Assembly (NCBI GenBank): GCA_017623435.1 | Contig: JAGAPD010000008.1 | Span: forward strand, 30,400 to 94,399 | Direction: 5' to 3' | Source: Clostridia bacterium | Lineage (GTDB): Bacteria > Bacillota > Clostridia > Christensenellales > Pumilibacteraceae | DNA length: 64,000 bases | Shown: positions 34,665 through 44,600 of the stretch, one piece after another | How the letters are laid out: every line of letters starts with the position of its first letter | How positions within the stretch are numbered: the stretch's first letter is position 1 | The notes under the pieces: model-generated | What the model was told of the DNA's origin: nothing | Databases searched by the model: none | What the model saw: the letters and a program-made list of their open reading frames with translations, nothing else | Program-made: the position numbers and the translations under genes

Positions 34665-36287
34665 ATGATTTTAGACGTAAAAACTATCAATTCGCTTGAA
34701 AAAGTATTTCCTTATATCGAGCCAAAGGGTGAGCAAAAAAGCGCAAGCATTTTCCGCAACGAGCGCTTTAACTTTCAGGTGGCTATCCTTTCGGAATTCC
34801 GTAGCTTTGAAACGAAGGTTAAGGTTACCGGGCATCTGGCAAAGTACTGCACGGTAAGAATGGTGGACTACGTGCCTGCCCGTCAGGCGCATTGGTTCGG
34901 CGTGGACGACTATTATCTTAAAGATATGGAAAGCTCGGCAACGCTTTATCCCGACGTGCTTCGCCCCATTCCTAAGCCGGGCTTTATTATTCCTATTAAG
35001 CAGTGGGCCAGCGTATGGGTTACCGTTCACGCTAAGGAGGGATTGCCCGCAGGTAAGCACAATATCGGGCTTATCGTGACCAACGCGGACGGCGAGAAGA
35101 AGAAGGTGAAGTTCGAGCTAACCGTTCTCGACGCTATGCTGGGCGAGAGCGATATTATCTATACCAACTGGATGCATTACGACGCCATCGCTAATTATTA
35201 TAACGTAAAGCCTTGGTCGGAAAAATTCTATAAATACCTCGGCACGTTTATCGACAGCGCCGTAACGCACGGAATGAATATGCTTTACGTGCCTCTCTAT
35301 ACGCCACCCCTTGATACGCGCGTGGGCGGAGAAAGACTGGACGTTCAGCTTTTGGAGGTTTACGAAGAGGACGGCGAGTACAGAATTGATTATTCGCGCC
35401 TTGACGAGTTTATTGACTTCGCGCTTGCTCACGGCATTAAGTATTTTGAGATGTGCCACCTTACTACGCAATGGGGCGCAAAAGCCGTGCCCAAGATTAT
35501 GGCGCACACTAAAAACGGCTACAAGCGTATTTTCGGTTGGGATACGTCCTCGCTTAGCGACGAGTATAAAAAATTCGTAACGCTTATGCTTACGGGGCTT
35601 GACGAATATCTTAAAAATAAGGGCGTTGACAAGCAAACTTACTTCCATATTTCCGACGAGCCCAGCCCCGAGCATTACGACCACTTTAAGCAGGTATTCG
35701 ACTTTATCCGTCCGCTTATTAAGGATTATAAGGTTATGGACGCAACCAGCGCGACGGGTAGAGATATTCTTGATATTCCCATTATGGCGATTTCGCACCT
35801 TGATGGTCCTGTTGATCCCGAAAAGGACTGGGTATATTACTGCTGTAGTAACGACGCTGGTTACGTTACTAACCGCTTTATCGGTATGCCCTCGCAAAGA
35901 AATAGAATTCTCGGATTCCAGCTTTACGATTCGGGCGTAAAGGGATTCTTGCATTGGGGCTTTAACTTCTATAACAGCTGTTTGTCCTATTACCCAATCA
36001 ATCCCTTCGTAACTACGGACGCCGACGGCGGTTTTCCTGCAGGCGACAGCTTCGTCGTTTACCCGGGCGAAAAGGGCGCTTGGGACTCGCTCCGTCTTGA
36101 AGTTTTCTTCGACGCATTCCAAGACCGTATGGCGCTTAAGCTCCTTGAATCGCTCACGAGTCGCGACTACGTTATCTCGCTTTTGAGACAAGAGGGTGTA
36201 GAGGGCTGGCGCACTTATCCTAGAAATGCGCAGTGGCATCTTGCTTTTAGAGAGAAGATTAACAAAGAAATAGCAGAAAGATTATAA
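34665..36287 (+). CDS. DUF4091 glycoside hydrolase-like protein
   Basis: 540 residues. An N-terminal beta-sandwich (about 1-165, RNERFNFQVAIL) is followed by a TIM-barrel-like catalytic region. Family marks are YTNWMHYDAIANYY near 170, HISDEPSPEHYDHF near 325 (DE pair), GFLHWGFNFYNS near 425, and GDSFVVYPG near 460. DUF4091 proteins are probable glycosidases of unknown substrate. No signal peptide, so an intracellular role is likely. ACGGAGG precedes ATG 34665. It is followed by a sialidase-fold protein, suggesting a small glycan-use pair. Confidence 0.8.
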   Translation: MILDVKTINSLEKVFPYIEPKGEQKSASIFRNERFNFQVAILSEFRSFETKVKVTGHLAKYCTVRMVDYVPARQAHWFGVDDYYLKDMESSATLYPDVLRPIPKPGFIIPIKQWASVWVTVHAKEGLPAGKHNIGLIVTNADGEKKKVKFELTVLDAMLGESDIIYTNWMHYDAIANYYNVKPWSEKFYKYLGTFIDSAVTHGMNMLYVPLYTPPLDTRVGGERLDVQLLEVYEEDGEYRIDYSRLDEFIDFALAHGIKYFEMCHLTTQWGAKAVPKIMAHTKNGYKRIFGWDTSSLSDEYKKFVTLMLTGLDEYLKNKGVDKQTYFHISDEPSPEHYDHFKQVFDFIRPLIKDYKVMDATSATGRDILDIPIMAISHLDGPVDPEKDWVYYCCSNDAGYVTNRFIGMPSQRNRILGFQLYDSGVKGFLHWGFNFYNSCLSYYPINPFVTTDADGGFPAGDSFVVYPGEKGAWDSLRLEVFFDAFQDRMALKLLESLTSRDYVISLLRQEGVEGWRTYPRNAQWHLAFREKINKEIAERL

Positions 36288-36293
36288 GTTAAA

Positions 36294-36327
36294 GTAAAGG
36301 CAAATCGTCACGGTTTGCCTTTATTTA
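36294..36327 (+). terminator. Hairpin between the DUF4091 and sialidase-like genes
   Basis: AAAGGCAAA-tcgtcacgg-TTTGCCTTTATTT. A short T tract means it may be a partial terminator. Confidence 0.6.
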
Positions 36328-36362
36328 GTAGTATAACATACGCATTTTTTGAAGGAGCTTTG

Positions 36363-37757
36363 GTGTTGAAAAGTAATAAATTTTGGAGCTACGCTCCCTA
36401 TACGCCCATTATGAGTGAAAAACGCGATATCTATATTTGCCGTATCGCGCCTGACGAATACGCAATTCGCTTTGACTGGCTTGGTCAGAACGGCGAGTAT
36501 TCCGTTTTCGTGCGTGAAAGAGGAGCGGACGACTTCGTTTTAGCAGGCAAAACTACGCAAAAAAGCTTTGAAATTACCCACCTTAAAACGCAAACGGATT
36601 ACGAATTTTTCGTGGCTTTGGGTGAGCAAAAAAGCGCGGTAAGATTAGCGAGAACGGGCAAAACGGTGGGGTACGTGGTCAACTATTTGCATCCTGACGA
36701 TACTTATTACGACTTTTCGGGCAAGTATCTTTGCTCGCCGTCGCTCGTGCGTCACCCGGACGGATTTTGGCTTGCGTCAATGGATTTGTTTAAGGGCGGT
36801 TATCCGCAAAACCTCACGCTTATTTTCCGCTCGGACGACGACGGAAAAACCTGGAATTACGTTAGCGAGCTTTTCCCGTGCTTTTGGGGTAAAACGTTTA
36901 TCCATAACGGCGAACTTTATATGCTGTCCGTAAGCACCGAATACGGAGACCTACTTATCGGCAAGTCAACCGACGGCGGTAAAACTTTTTCCCGTCCCGT
37001 AACGCTTTTCTACGGCAGTAACGGTAAAAACGGGGAGACGGGCGTACACAAAAATCCCACGCCCGTGGTAATTCACGACGGCAGGATTTGGAACACGATG
37101 GAATGGGGCTCGTGGGGCAGAGGCTATCACGCGGTTATGGTTATGAGCGCGCCAGTTGATAGCGACCTGCTTAACCCCGACAGTTGGGAATTTACCCCGC
37201 CCGTGCCCTTCGATAAAAACTGGGAGGGCGTACCTAAGGGCGAAACGCCCGGTAATCTTGAAGGCGTTTTGGTGGAAGTGGACGGGACGCTTCATAACTT
37301 CACGCGCTTTATGATGCACGGGCTTGAACGCAACTGGGGACTTATCACCGACTATATCGTGACTGCTCCCGACCAGCCCGTAAAGTATAACGGACTTATC
37401 GAGTTTCCCTGTAACCATACCAAATTTGATATTAAGTACGATAGCGTTAGTAAGACCTATTACGCGATAGGCTCGCGCATATACGACGGTAAGCTCCCCA
37501 GCGCGAGAAATCTTCTTTCCCTTCTTACTTCGCCTGATTGCAAAAACTGGACTGTGGCGGAAGATTTGCTTGATTACCGCCACGAAAGCGCGGACGAAGT
37601 GGGCTTTCAGTACGTCAATATGCAGTTCGACGGCGAGGATATAGTTTATCTGTGTCGCACGGCAATTAACGGTGCGCATAATTTCCACGATTCCAACTAT
37701 TCAACTTTCCATAGAATAGTTAATTTCCGCAGATATAGCAAAAACGAGCAAAAATAG
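36363..37757 (+). CDS. Sialidase-fold (BNR/Asp-box) protein
   Basis: 464 residues with start GTG 36363 (TTG 36366 is equally possible; GAAGGAG at 36351-36357). An N-terminal fibronectin-like part (about 1-85) is followed by a six-bladed propeller with Asp-boxes SDDDGKTW near 155 and STDGGKTF near 200. No signal peptide is present. Catalytic residues of true sialidases (Arg triad, Tyr) cannot be assigned with confidence, so it may be an exo-sialidase, another glycosidase with this fold, or a binding protein. Adjacent to the DUF4091 gene in the same direction. Confidence 0.7.
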   Translation: MLKSNKFWSYAPYTPIMSEKRDIYICRIAPDEYAIRFDWLGQNGEYSVFVRERGADDFVLAGKTTQKSFEITHLKTQTDYEFFVALGEQKSAVRLARTGKTVGYVVNYLHPDDTYYDFSGKYLCSPSLVRHPDGFWLASMDLFKGGYPQNLTLIFRSDDDGKTWNYVSELFPCFWGKTFIHNGELYMLSVSTEYGDLLIGKSTDGGKTFSRPVTLFYGSNGKNGETGVHKNPTPVVIHDGRIWNTMEWGSWGRGYHAVMVMSAPVDSDLLNPDSWEFTPPVPFDKNWEGVPKGETPGNLEGVLVEVDGTLHNFTRFMMHGLERNWGLITDYIVTAPDQPVKYNGLIEFPCNHTKFDIKYDSVSKTYYAIGSRIYDGKLPSARNLLSLLTSPDCKNWTVAEDLLDYRHESADEVGFQYVNMQFDGEDIVYLCRTAINGAHNFHDSNYSTFHRIVNFRRYSKNEQK

Positions 37758-37809
37758 CCAAAAATCTTTTAAAATAAGGCAAAATTGTTGAAAAAAGCGT
37801 GAAATACGC

Positions 37810-37838
37810 TTGACATAAACGCGCCGTAGTGATAAAAT
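37810..37838 (+). promoter_or_regulatory. Promoter of rplM-rpsI
   Basis: TTGACA at 37810-37815, a 17-base spacer, TAAAAT at 37833-37838. Confidence 0.8.
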
Positions 37839-37844
37839 ATTAAA

Positions 37845-37988
37845 GCACCTTGGCGGGTGTCCTTTGTTATGTCCAAAAGTTAGCCCCTTTTGAACGTACG
37901 GGGACGGCGCAAAGGCGGTAGACGGTACGGCTTTCGGCGTGAAACGAAAGTGCGGAACGCAAAATAAAATAATTTTTTGAGGATATTA
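37845..37988 (+). promoter_or_regulatory. Possible structured leader of rplM (L13 leader candidate)
   Basis: About 145 bases of leader between promoter and rplM contain CACC-ttggc-GGGTG and CTTTCG-gcgtgaaa-CGAAAG hairpins with a GC-rich core. Firmicutes rplM genes often have an autoregulatory L13 leader. This one is proposed from position and folding potential only. Confidence 0.4.
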
Positions 37989-37990
37989 CC

Positions 37991-38434
37991 GTGAAAACTT
38001 TTATGGCAAATGAACAGAATATCTCCAGAAAGTGGTACGTGGTAGACGCAACCGGTATGGTTATGGGTCGTCTTGCAAGCCAGGTGGCTGCAGTTCTTCG
38101 TGGCAAGAACAAGCCCACCTACACCCCCCACGCAGACTGCGGAGATTTCGTTATCGTAATCAATTCGGACAAAATCGTTGTTACCGGAAACAAACTTGAA
38201 GACAAGTATAAGTCACATCATACGCTTTATATGGGCGGACTTAAGCAGGTTCAGTACAAAAAGCTTATGGCTGAAAAGAGTGACGAAGCACTTTACCTTG
38301 CAATCAAGGGTATGCTTCCCAAGAACGCTCTTGGCAGAAAGATGCTTAAGAAGGTTCGTATCTACAAAGGCGCAGAGCACAACCACGAGGCACAACAGCC
38401 CGAAGTTCTTAATTTAGTAAAGAGGTATAACTAA
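37991..38434 (+). CDS. rplM: 50S ribosomal protein L13
   Basis: 147 residues, the usual length. Core motifs are [40 protein letters not shown], and [23 protein letters not shown] start at 37991 preceded by TGAGGA. The N-terminus MKTFMAN is the typical Firmicutes form. Followed one base later by rpsI, the universal pair. Confidence 0.97.
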   Translation: MKTFMANEQNISRKWYVVDATGMVMGRLASQVAAVLRGKNKPTYTPHADCGDFVIVINSDKIVVTGNKLEDKYKSHHTLYMGGLKQVQYKKLMAEKSDEALYLAIKGMLPKNALGRKMLKKVRIYKGAEHNHEAQQPEVLNLVKRYN

Positions 38435-38435
38435 T

Positions 38436-38849
38436 ATGGCAGCAAAAACGACCGCAAAGAAGAAATTGCAGTATTGGGGTACCGGCAGACGTAAAAAGGC
38501 TATTGCTCGCGTACGTCTTGTTCCCGGCAACGGCACCGTAAACGTAAACAAGCGTTCTCTTGACGACTACTTTGGTCTTGACACGCTTAAACTCATTGTA
38601 AATCAGCCCCTCGTTCTTACCGGAGCAGGTGAGAAGTTTGACGTTTTCGTAAACGTTAAGGGTGGTGGACTTTCCGGCCAGGCAGGCGCAATCCGTCACG
38701 GTATTGCACGTGCTCTCGTTATTGCTGACGAAAGCTACAAGAGTGAACTTAAGAAAGCAGGTTTCCTTACCCGCGATCCCAGAATGAAGGAGAGAAAGAA
38801 GTACGGTCTTAAAAAGGCACGTCGCGCTCCCCAGTTCTCCAAGAGATAA
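38436..38849 (+). CDS. rpsI: 30S ribosomal protein S9
   Basis: 137 residues. Marks: [40 protein letters not shown], and the C-terminal tail [17 protein letters not shown] with the invariant terminal SKR that contacts P-site tRNA. Same transcript as rplM, followed by a strong terminator. Confidence 0.97.
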   Translation: MAAKTTAKKKLQYWGTGRRKKAIARVRLVPGNGTVNVNKRSLDDYFGLDTLKLIVNQPLVLTGAGEKFDVFVNVKGGGLSGQAGAIRHGIARALVIADESYKSELKKAGFLTRDPRMKERKKYGLKKARRAPQFSKR

Positions 38850-38878
38850 TTTATTATCTTTATATTTGTTTATCACGA

Positions 38879-38912
38879 ACGGAACGCAAATCAGCGTTCC
38901 GTTTGTTTTTTA
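38879..38912 (+). terminator. Terminator after rpsI
   Basis: ACGGAACGC-aaatca-GCGTTCCGT followed by TTGTTTTTT. Confidence 0.85.
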
Positions 38913-38951
38913 AGTCTATCGTCTTTTACGAGTAATTATGTAGGAGTAATT

Positions 38952-39719
38952 ATGAAAGAAATTAAAGTGTTAATGGTTGGCAATAGCTTTGCCGTGAATA
39001 TGAAGGAATTCGTTCCTGCGATTATGCGCGATTTTGGCGTAGAAGTCAAAATCGGATGCTTGTATATCGGCGGATGCTCGCTCAAAATGCATCTTGACAA
39101 CACCGATAGCAAGGCAAAAGACTATATTTACTACTATAACGAAGGGCTTGAGTGGAAAGAAAAGGCAGGCGTGGATATCGACTACGGCATTGACGCGTGC
39201 GAGTGGGACGTAATCACCTTCCAACAACAAAGCGGTCAAAGCGGACAGGGCGAAACGTACGCGGATATTCCTGCGCTGACTGCTTACGTGCGCGCAAAAC
39301 AGCCTAAGGCGAAGTTCGTTTGGCACGCTACTTGGGCTTACCAAAACGACAGCACGCACCCTCAGTTTGCCGAGTACGCGTGCGACCAGTACGCTATGTA
39401 CGGCGCGATAGTAAACGCGGTAAGCGAGCAGGTGGACGAGGAAATTTTCGAGGATATCATTCCTAATATGACGGCAATCCAGAACGCGCGCACCAGCGCT
39501 ATGGGCGATACGCTCACTTGCGACGGATTCCACCTCACGAGTGACGGATGCTATATCGCAGGGCTCACGCTCGCAGGCGTGCTTACGGACGGAGATTTGT
39601 CGCCCGTCAAGTACGCGCCCGAGGGGATGAGTCAAAAAACCAAAGAAATTTGCATCGAGAGCGCCCAAAACGCGCTTGATTACCCCTTCACGATTACGCA
39701 ATCGACCTATTTTGACTGA
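38952..39719 (+). CDS. DUF4886 SGNH-type hydrolase
   Basis: 255 residues. The nucleophile block is VLMVGNSFAVNM (Ser at about residue 12), the fold block TFQQQSGQSG lies near 92, and the Asp/His block CDGFHLTSDG is near 200. These are the SGNH/DUF4886 marks. Probably a carbohydrate esterase acting on small esters. No signal peptide. TAGGAG precedes ATG 38952. The stop is one base before the rsmA start, so the two are coupled. Confidence 0.85.
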   Translation: MKEIKVLMVGNSFAVNMKEFVPAIMRDFGVEVKIGCLYIGGCSLKMHLDNTDSKAKDYIYYYNEGLEWKEKAGVDIDYGIDACEWDVITFQQQSGQSGQGETYADIPALTAYVRAKQPKAKFVWHATWAYQNDSTHPQFAEYACDQYAMYGAIVNAVSEQVDEEIFEDIIPNMTAIQNARTSAMGDTLTCDGFHLTSDGCYIAGLTLAGVLTDGDLSPVKYAPEGMSQKTKEICIESAQNALDYPFTITQSTYFD

Positions 39720-39720
39720 T

Positions 39721-40548
39721 ATGGATATTTTATCAACTTTAAAAAAACACGGATTTTCTTTTTCCAAGAAATACGGGCAAAACTTCATCACCGATACTAA
39801 CCTTTTGGATGCGATAGCGGACGACGCGTCGGTCACGAGCGAGGACACGGTACTCGAAATCGGCGCAGGCGCAGGCACGCTTACGGGCGCGCTTGCAAAG
39901 AAAGCCAAACGCGTTATTGCCTTCGAAATCGACCGCTCGCTCGAAAGCGTTCTGGACGAAACGCTCGCTCCCTACGACAACGTCGAAGTGATTATGGACG
40001 ACGTTACAAAGTGGACGGACGAGGAAATTGACGACCTCGTCGGTGGCGAATATAAGGTGGTCGCAAACCTCCCTTACTATATCACGACGCCCCTCCTTTT
40101 TATGTTCTTAGAACGAAAACGACGCCCCACGTCCATCACCGTTATGGTGCAAAAGGAGGTTGCCGAGCGTATTTGCGCTACCGAAAAAAAGGGCGATTAC
40201 GGCGCGCTTTCGGTGTCCGTTGCACTTCGCGCGGACGCTCAAATTACGAGAGTGGTAAAGCGCGATATGTTCACGCCACCCCCTAACGTCGACAGCGCAG
40301 TCGTCAGAATTGATATGCTGGGCGGTATCGCGGTCAAGGACGAAAAAACTTTGTTCACGCTCGTAAAAAAAGCGTTTGCCATGAAAAGGAAAACGCTGGT
40401 AAATAACTTGTCGGCAGGGTACGGAATGAGCAAAGCGGATGCGGAAGAGATAATTACTTCCATCGGGCTTAAGCCTACCGCGCGCGCAGAGGAGCTGAGC
40501 AAAGAGCAGTTTATCACGCTCGCCGACGCGCTTTTTGAAAGAAAATAA
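39721..40548 (+). CDS. rsmA: 16S rRNA dimethyladenosine transferase
   Basis: 275 residues. RsmA (KsgA) dimethylates two adenines at the 3' end of 16S rRNA during 30S assembly. It has KKYGQNFITDTNLLDAI, SAM motif I VLEIGAGAGTLTGAL, catalytic motif NLPYYITTPLL and the C-terminal KRDMFTPPPNVDSAVVRI. ATG 39721 begins right after the previous stop. In related genomes the next genes are veg and ispE. Here they come only after a 6 kb block. Confidence 0.95.
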   Translation: MDILSTLKKHGFSFSKKYGQNFITDTNLLDAIADDASVTSEDTVLEIGAGAGTLTGALAKKAKRVIAFEIDRSLESVLDETLAPYDNVEVIMDDVTKWTDEEIDDLVGGEYKVVANLPYYITTPLLFMFLERKRRPTSITVMVQKEVAERICATEKKGDYGALSVSVALRADAQITRVVKRDMFTPPPNVDSAVVRIDMLGGIAVKDEKTLFTLVKKAFAMKRKTLVNNLSAGYGMSKADAEEIITSIGLKPTARAEELSKEQFITLADALFERK

Positions 40549-40561
40549 ATAGATAAAAAAA

Positions 40562-40596
40562 TGAAAACGGACTACCACGTGGTAGCCCGTTTTTTA
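40562..40596. terminator. Terminator shared by rsmA and the convergent XRE gene
   Basis: AAAACGG-acTACCACGTGGTAgc-CCGTTTTTT. The inner TACCACGTGGTA is a perfect palindrome. Confidence 0.85.
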
Positions 40597-40806
40597 ATAT
40601 TCCTTTCTTCCGCACAAGATATCAATGCTCACGTCAAAGAAGTCCGCTAATCGCCAGCACTCCATAATGCTTGGCTCGTTTACCCCCTTTTCCCAACGCG
40701 AAACGTTCGCCTGACTAGTACCAACTTCCTTTGCAAGTTGGCGTTGTGACAGATTTTGACAGGCGCGAAGTTCGGCAATTCTATTGTGATTAAAATTAAT
40801 TTCCAT
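40594..40806 (-). CDS. Small XRE-family repressor candidate of the Hint locus
   Basis: 70 residues, a single HTH_3 domain: RIAELRACQNLSQRQLAKEVGTSQANVSRWEKGVNEPS, then LADFFDVSIDILCG, the complete XRE unit with no extra domain. Start at 40806 (MEINFN) is the first Met before the domain; no strong ribosome site. It is divergent from the exported-protein genes, and a perfect palindrome sits in their promoter, so it probably represses them and perhaps itself. Confidence 0.8.
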   Translation of the reverse strand: MEINFNHNRIAELRACQNLSQRQLAKEVGTSQANVSRWEKGVNEPSIMECWRLADFFDVSIDILCGRKEY

Positions 40807-40839
40807 AAAATAATTATATATGTAACTACGCCAAATTGT

Positions 40840-40868
40840 TTGACATATACAAATTTGTATCATATAAT
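40840..40868 (+). promoter_or_regulatory. Promoter with perfect palindromic operator in the spacer
   Basis: TTGACA at 40840-40845, a 17-base spacer, TATAAT at 40863-40868. ATACAAATTTGTAT (40847-40860) is a perfect 14-base palindrome filling the spacer. A protein bound there would block RNA polymerase. Confidence 0.85.
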
Positions 40869-40950
40869 ATATACGTAATAGTATTAAGGAATTGTTGCGA
40901 AGTTCGGGAATTACCTGAAAATGGAAAAGCGCAAGCATAGGAGCGTGTTT

Positions 40951-41601
40951 ATGAAAAATCCTAAAATCATATATCATATATCGTGGGTGTTTGCGCTCGT
41001 AAGTCTGGTGTGCATAGGCTTTTCCTCGTGGAATATCACCAACCAAATCGGCGGACAGTCGCTAACTGGCAGTATCAAGGCGGACAACGTAGTGCAAAGT
41101 ACAGTATATATTAGCTTTGATAAAAGTGCTGACGTAAACGACGGCAATGCTGACGGATTAGAAGTGTTTGAGTATTACGAAGGTGGATTTATTGTCGATA
41201 ACGTAATTCGTAAAGTAGCTACACTCAAAGCACATTACATAATCAACTTAAATCCTTGCATTGAAACTTTTGGGGCGGAGTATGATTCACTTCAAGCAAT
41301 AATAACTCTTCGTGCAACTAGTGGTCAAAACTCGCTTAATATATTTACTGGGATTAGTGGAACTACTGTAAATGCCACGTTGTCGCAAGAGGGGGGAATT
41401 GGCACGACGGAAACACCCCAAGTATCAGCCCAACTTTATACGTATACAATCAATTTTAATAATATTTTGAAAAGCGATTTGGAAACGTACAAATTTACAA
41501 TAACTTACACGTTTGACGTGCAGGATTTTGATGCATTCTATGCAGTAATAGGTAGTGAGCCAATTTTTCATACTAGTGCAAAAATTACAGGAGTGAACTA
41601 A
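40951..41601 (+). CDS. Exported small protein of the Hint locus
   Basis: 216 residues. Signal peptide MKNPKIIYHISWVFALVSLV with the end FSSWNI, reminiscent of TasA-like fibre proteins, which keep a Trp or aromatic after the hydrophobic core. The mature part is a beta-rich domain with Ser/Thr/Gly repeats and no cysteine pair. Start ATG 40951 because AGGAG is 8 bases upstream. ATG 40921 has no ribosome site. It is followed one base later by the large Hint-domain gene. It may be a partner or anchor of that protein. The family is not certain. Confidence 0.7.
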   Translation: MKNPKIIYHISWVFALVSLVCIGFSSWNITNQIGGQSLTGSIKADNVVQSTVYISFDKSADVNDGNADGLEVFEYYEGGFIVDNVIRKVATLKAHYIINLNPCIETFGAEYDSLQAIITLRATSGQNSLNIFTGISGTTVNATLSQEGGIGTTETPQVSAQLYTYTINFNNILKSDLETYKFTITYTFDVQDFDAFYAVIGSEPIFHTSAKITGVN

Positions 41602-41602
41602 A

Positions 41603-44600
41603 CTGAAAATTTTTAAGAACAAATACCTTTTGGTTATAATAATGATTTTAGCTACCGTTATAATGACGGCAGGCGTTTCTACGTGGATTATTTTCGGCGA
41701 AATAAGTGCAGGTCCGAATTTTTTAGCAACAACGAAGAAAACTCCTAAAATTAATGGTGGAGGAGTATATTATTTAAATGAGGAATACAAACGGTTTGAT
41801 ACTGCTGAAAACAGAGCGTATGACGGAGGAACGGTAATTCTTGAGGCTGGATTTCTTAGCGTAACTGATGACGAGGGGAATACTGTTTCAGGCAGATTTG
41901 TTTTTGCTGATAATGGTGTTAATACAAAACAAATAGAATTTACTGATTGTGACGTTAGTGAGTTACATACAAAAAAGGCTGAAACGTCCACTTTGTTGGC
42001 TGATAAATTTCAAGCGTTTCCTAGTACTGTACTGTTAAGATTTATTCCTACGGATACTACTAATTATTTTTCGGTAGAATATACGGCTAACGTACTTAGT
42101 GACGTTCGTGATTCTGATGATGCTGTGGTTGTACCTATTTATCCAGTTGCGCGTATTGGCACGACTTTTTATGGTACTGTCGAAAAGGCTCTTACTTCAG
42201 TAAAGGCTAATGAAACGGTTTACGTGTTGCCTGGCGCAAACCCAACCATTAAAACTGATTGTGCTGTACCTAGCAATACAACGCTTACGTTGCATATTGA
42301 CGATAATGATGGAACATATGGCGCTGAAAGTGGTCAAACCGAAAGAAACTATTCGCATAGAACTAAAGTTATGGACAAAGCGGAAGATATGGTAGGTTAT
42401 ACCTATTCTGATTTGCGTTCAGGAGCTACTGCTAAAACGAGTTTTGATTCTTTTTCTGATGTTGCTAATGCGAATAATATTTATGTAAACCTAAAAAATC
42501 AACTTACAATTGGAGAGGGTGTAACTCTTGCTATTGAAACTGGTGGTACGTTAAACGTTGGTGCTATTGTAGGCAATACTAGTTCTGGTATGACAGGTCA
42601 TACTTCGGGGTATTATACCCAAATTTTAATGGATAACAATGCAAAGATCGTGTCAAATGGCACGGTTGACTGTCTTGGATATATTAAAGAAATTAATCCA
42701 AATAATGGTAGTCAAATTACGCTTACTTCAGGTAATTTATATGCTCCTTTCGTTATTTATGATTATAATTCAGCTCGTAGTACGATTGCTGTTGCAATGA
42801 ATAGGTATCATAAAATTTATCCGTTTAACGTATTTGATATGCCAAACGTACAATCTAAAATTGTATGTAACAATACTGCAAGTATTTATGGTTATGCTGA
42901 TATTTTCTCTAATGAAGTTGATTTGTCTGCCGCTCAAAATATAGCTGGAGGGTTAGGTGGGACTATGTTGAGGCTTATGGGTATTGATGGTGATAAAATA
43001 CCTGCACAACATAACCTTATAACGTTAAAAGTAGTGGGAAAACAAGATAGTATTATTAATTCGAACGGTAGAGTTGAATTAAAATATAATATAGACAAAA
43101 CTTTATATAATAGCAAAGCGGCTGGTATGTATAATACTGGTAGTACTATCGATATGGATTGTTATGAGGGTGGAAGTTTAGGGCAATTAAGTTTATCAAT
43201 AAAAGTTTTGGCATTTGACGTATCAATGTCCACGTCAAACTATTTCTTTCCGGTATGTTGGAAATATAATATTAACTTGCGTAGTGGTAGTTTTAGTATA
43301 CCGCATAAAACGAAATTTTTAAGTGGATCTACCGTTACGGTAAATAAAGGAGTTATACTTAATACTAGTGCAGACGTAATATTTTATCCAAAATCCACAC
43401 GTACGGAAAGTGAAAATACTGCTGATAACGCTAACGTGTTTTTTGATCCCACCATTAGTAGTGGTAGTCCATATCCTGCGCGTGATATGGCAAAAATGAT
43501 TGTAAATGGCGAGGCGACTATAAACGGTGGTTTTGGTGGTTATGTTCAGCCTGGACAAAAAGATGCAGTATTGGCTATCAATGCGTCTACCTTATCTATT
43601 ACTGAGTGGGAAGGTAATGGAATGATAGAAACAATGAGCGAAAAAGACGATAGCCAAAAAGATGGTACATTAATTAGCGTTGCGTCGCCATATATGAGTA
43701 GTATTGTTTCAGGGCTTAAGTTATTAGGATATGTTGTTGACGGCGAAGGTGGATATTTCCTTACTACTGATGGTAAAGCTCGTGTTCCTAATGGTAGCGA
43801 AACTGAATACGTTACGCAAAGCGCAAAAGGAGACGTAAACACTAAAGGAAATATTATAAATTTAGGAAACAAAAAGTATACGTCTAATGGTAGTGCTTGG
43901 GAAGCAGAAGTCGCTATGCGTACAATAACAGCAAATTATAACACTAATCAAGTTAATACGCCTACTATAATAGATGGTGATGGTAACTCATATAGCATAG
44001 GTGCTACAGTTGCAGATGGAACGATATTAACAATCACGGTAACAGCAAAGAATAGATATAAAATTACGGCATTATCTGTAGGTGCTGATGTGGACAATGA
44101 TGGCAATAGTGAGTGGAGTGTTACTCATACTGTAGATGGTAATGTCGTAATTACGGTTGAGTCGGAAAGCACTGGATCTTGTATCGCGGCTGGTACGCTT
44201 ATAACTCTTGCGGACGGAACGCAAAAGGCGGTAGAGAACGTAACGGCTGACGACGTATTGCTCGTATTTAATCACTTCACGGGTGAGTACGAGCCTGCGC
44301 ATATCTTGTTCCTTGAACGCGGAGAGTATGGCTACTATAACGTAATCAATCTTGAGTTTAGCGACGGAACTGCTACGAAACTTATTTTTGAGCATGCGTT
44401 GTTTGACCTTACGCTTAACAAGTACGTTTACGTTACCGAGCAGAATTACAGCGAGTTTGTCGGACACGAGTTTGCGCTTTCTGCTGAAAGTGGATATAAG
44501 CGCGTAACGCTAATTAAGGCAAGTCTTGACGAAGAATATACTGCGCCTTACAGTATCACGACGGTATATCACTTCAATTACTTCATTGACGGCTTATTCT

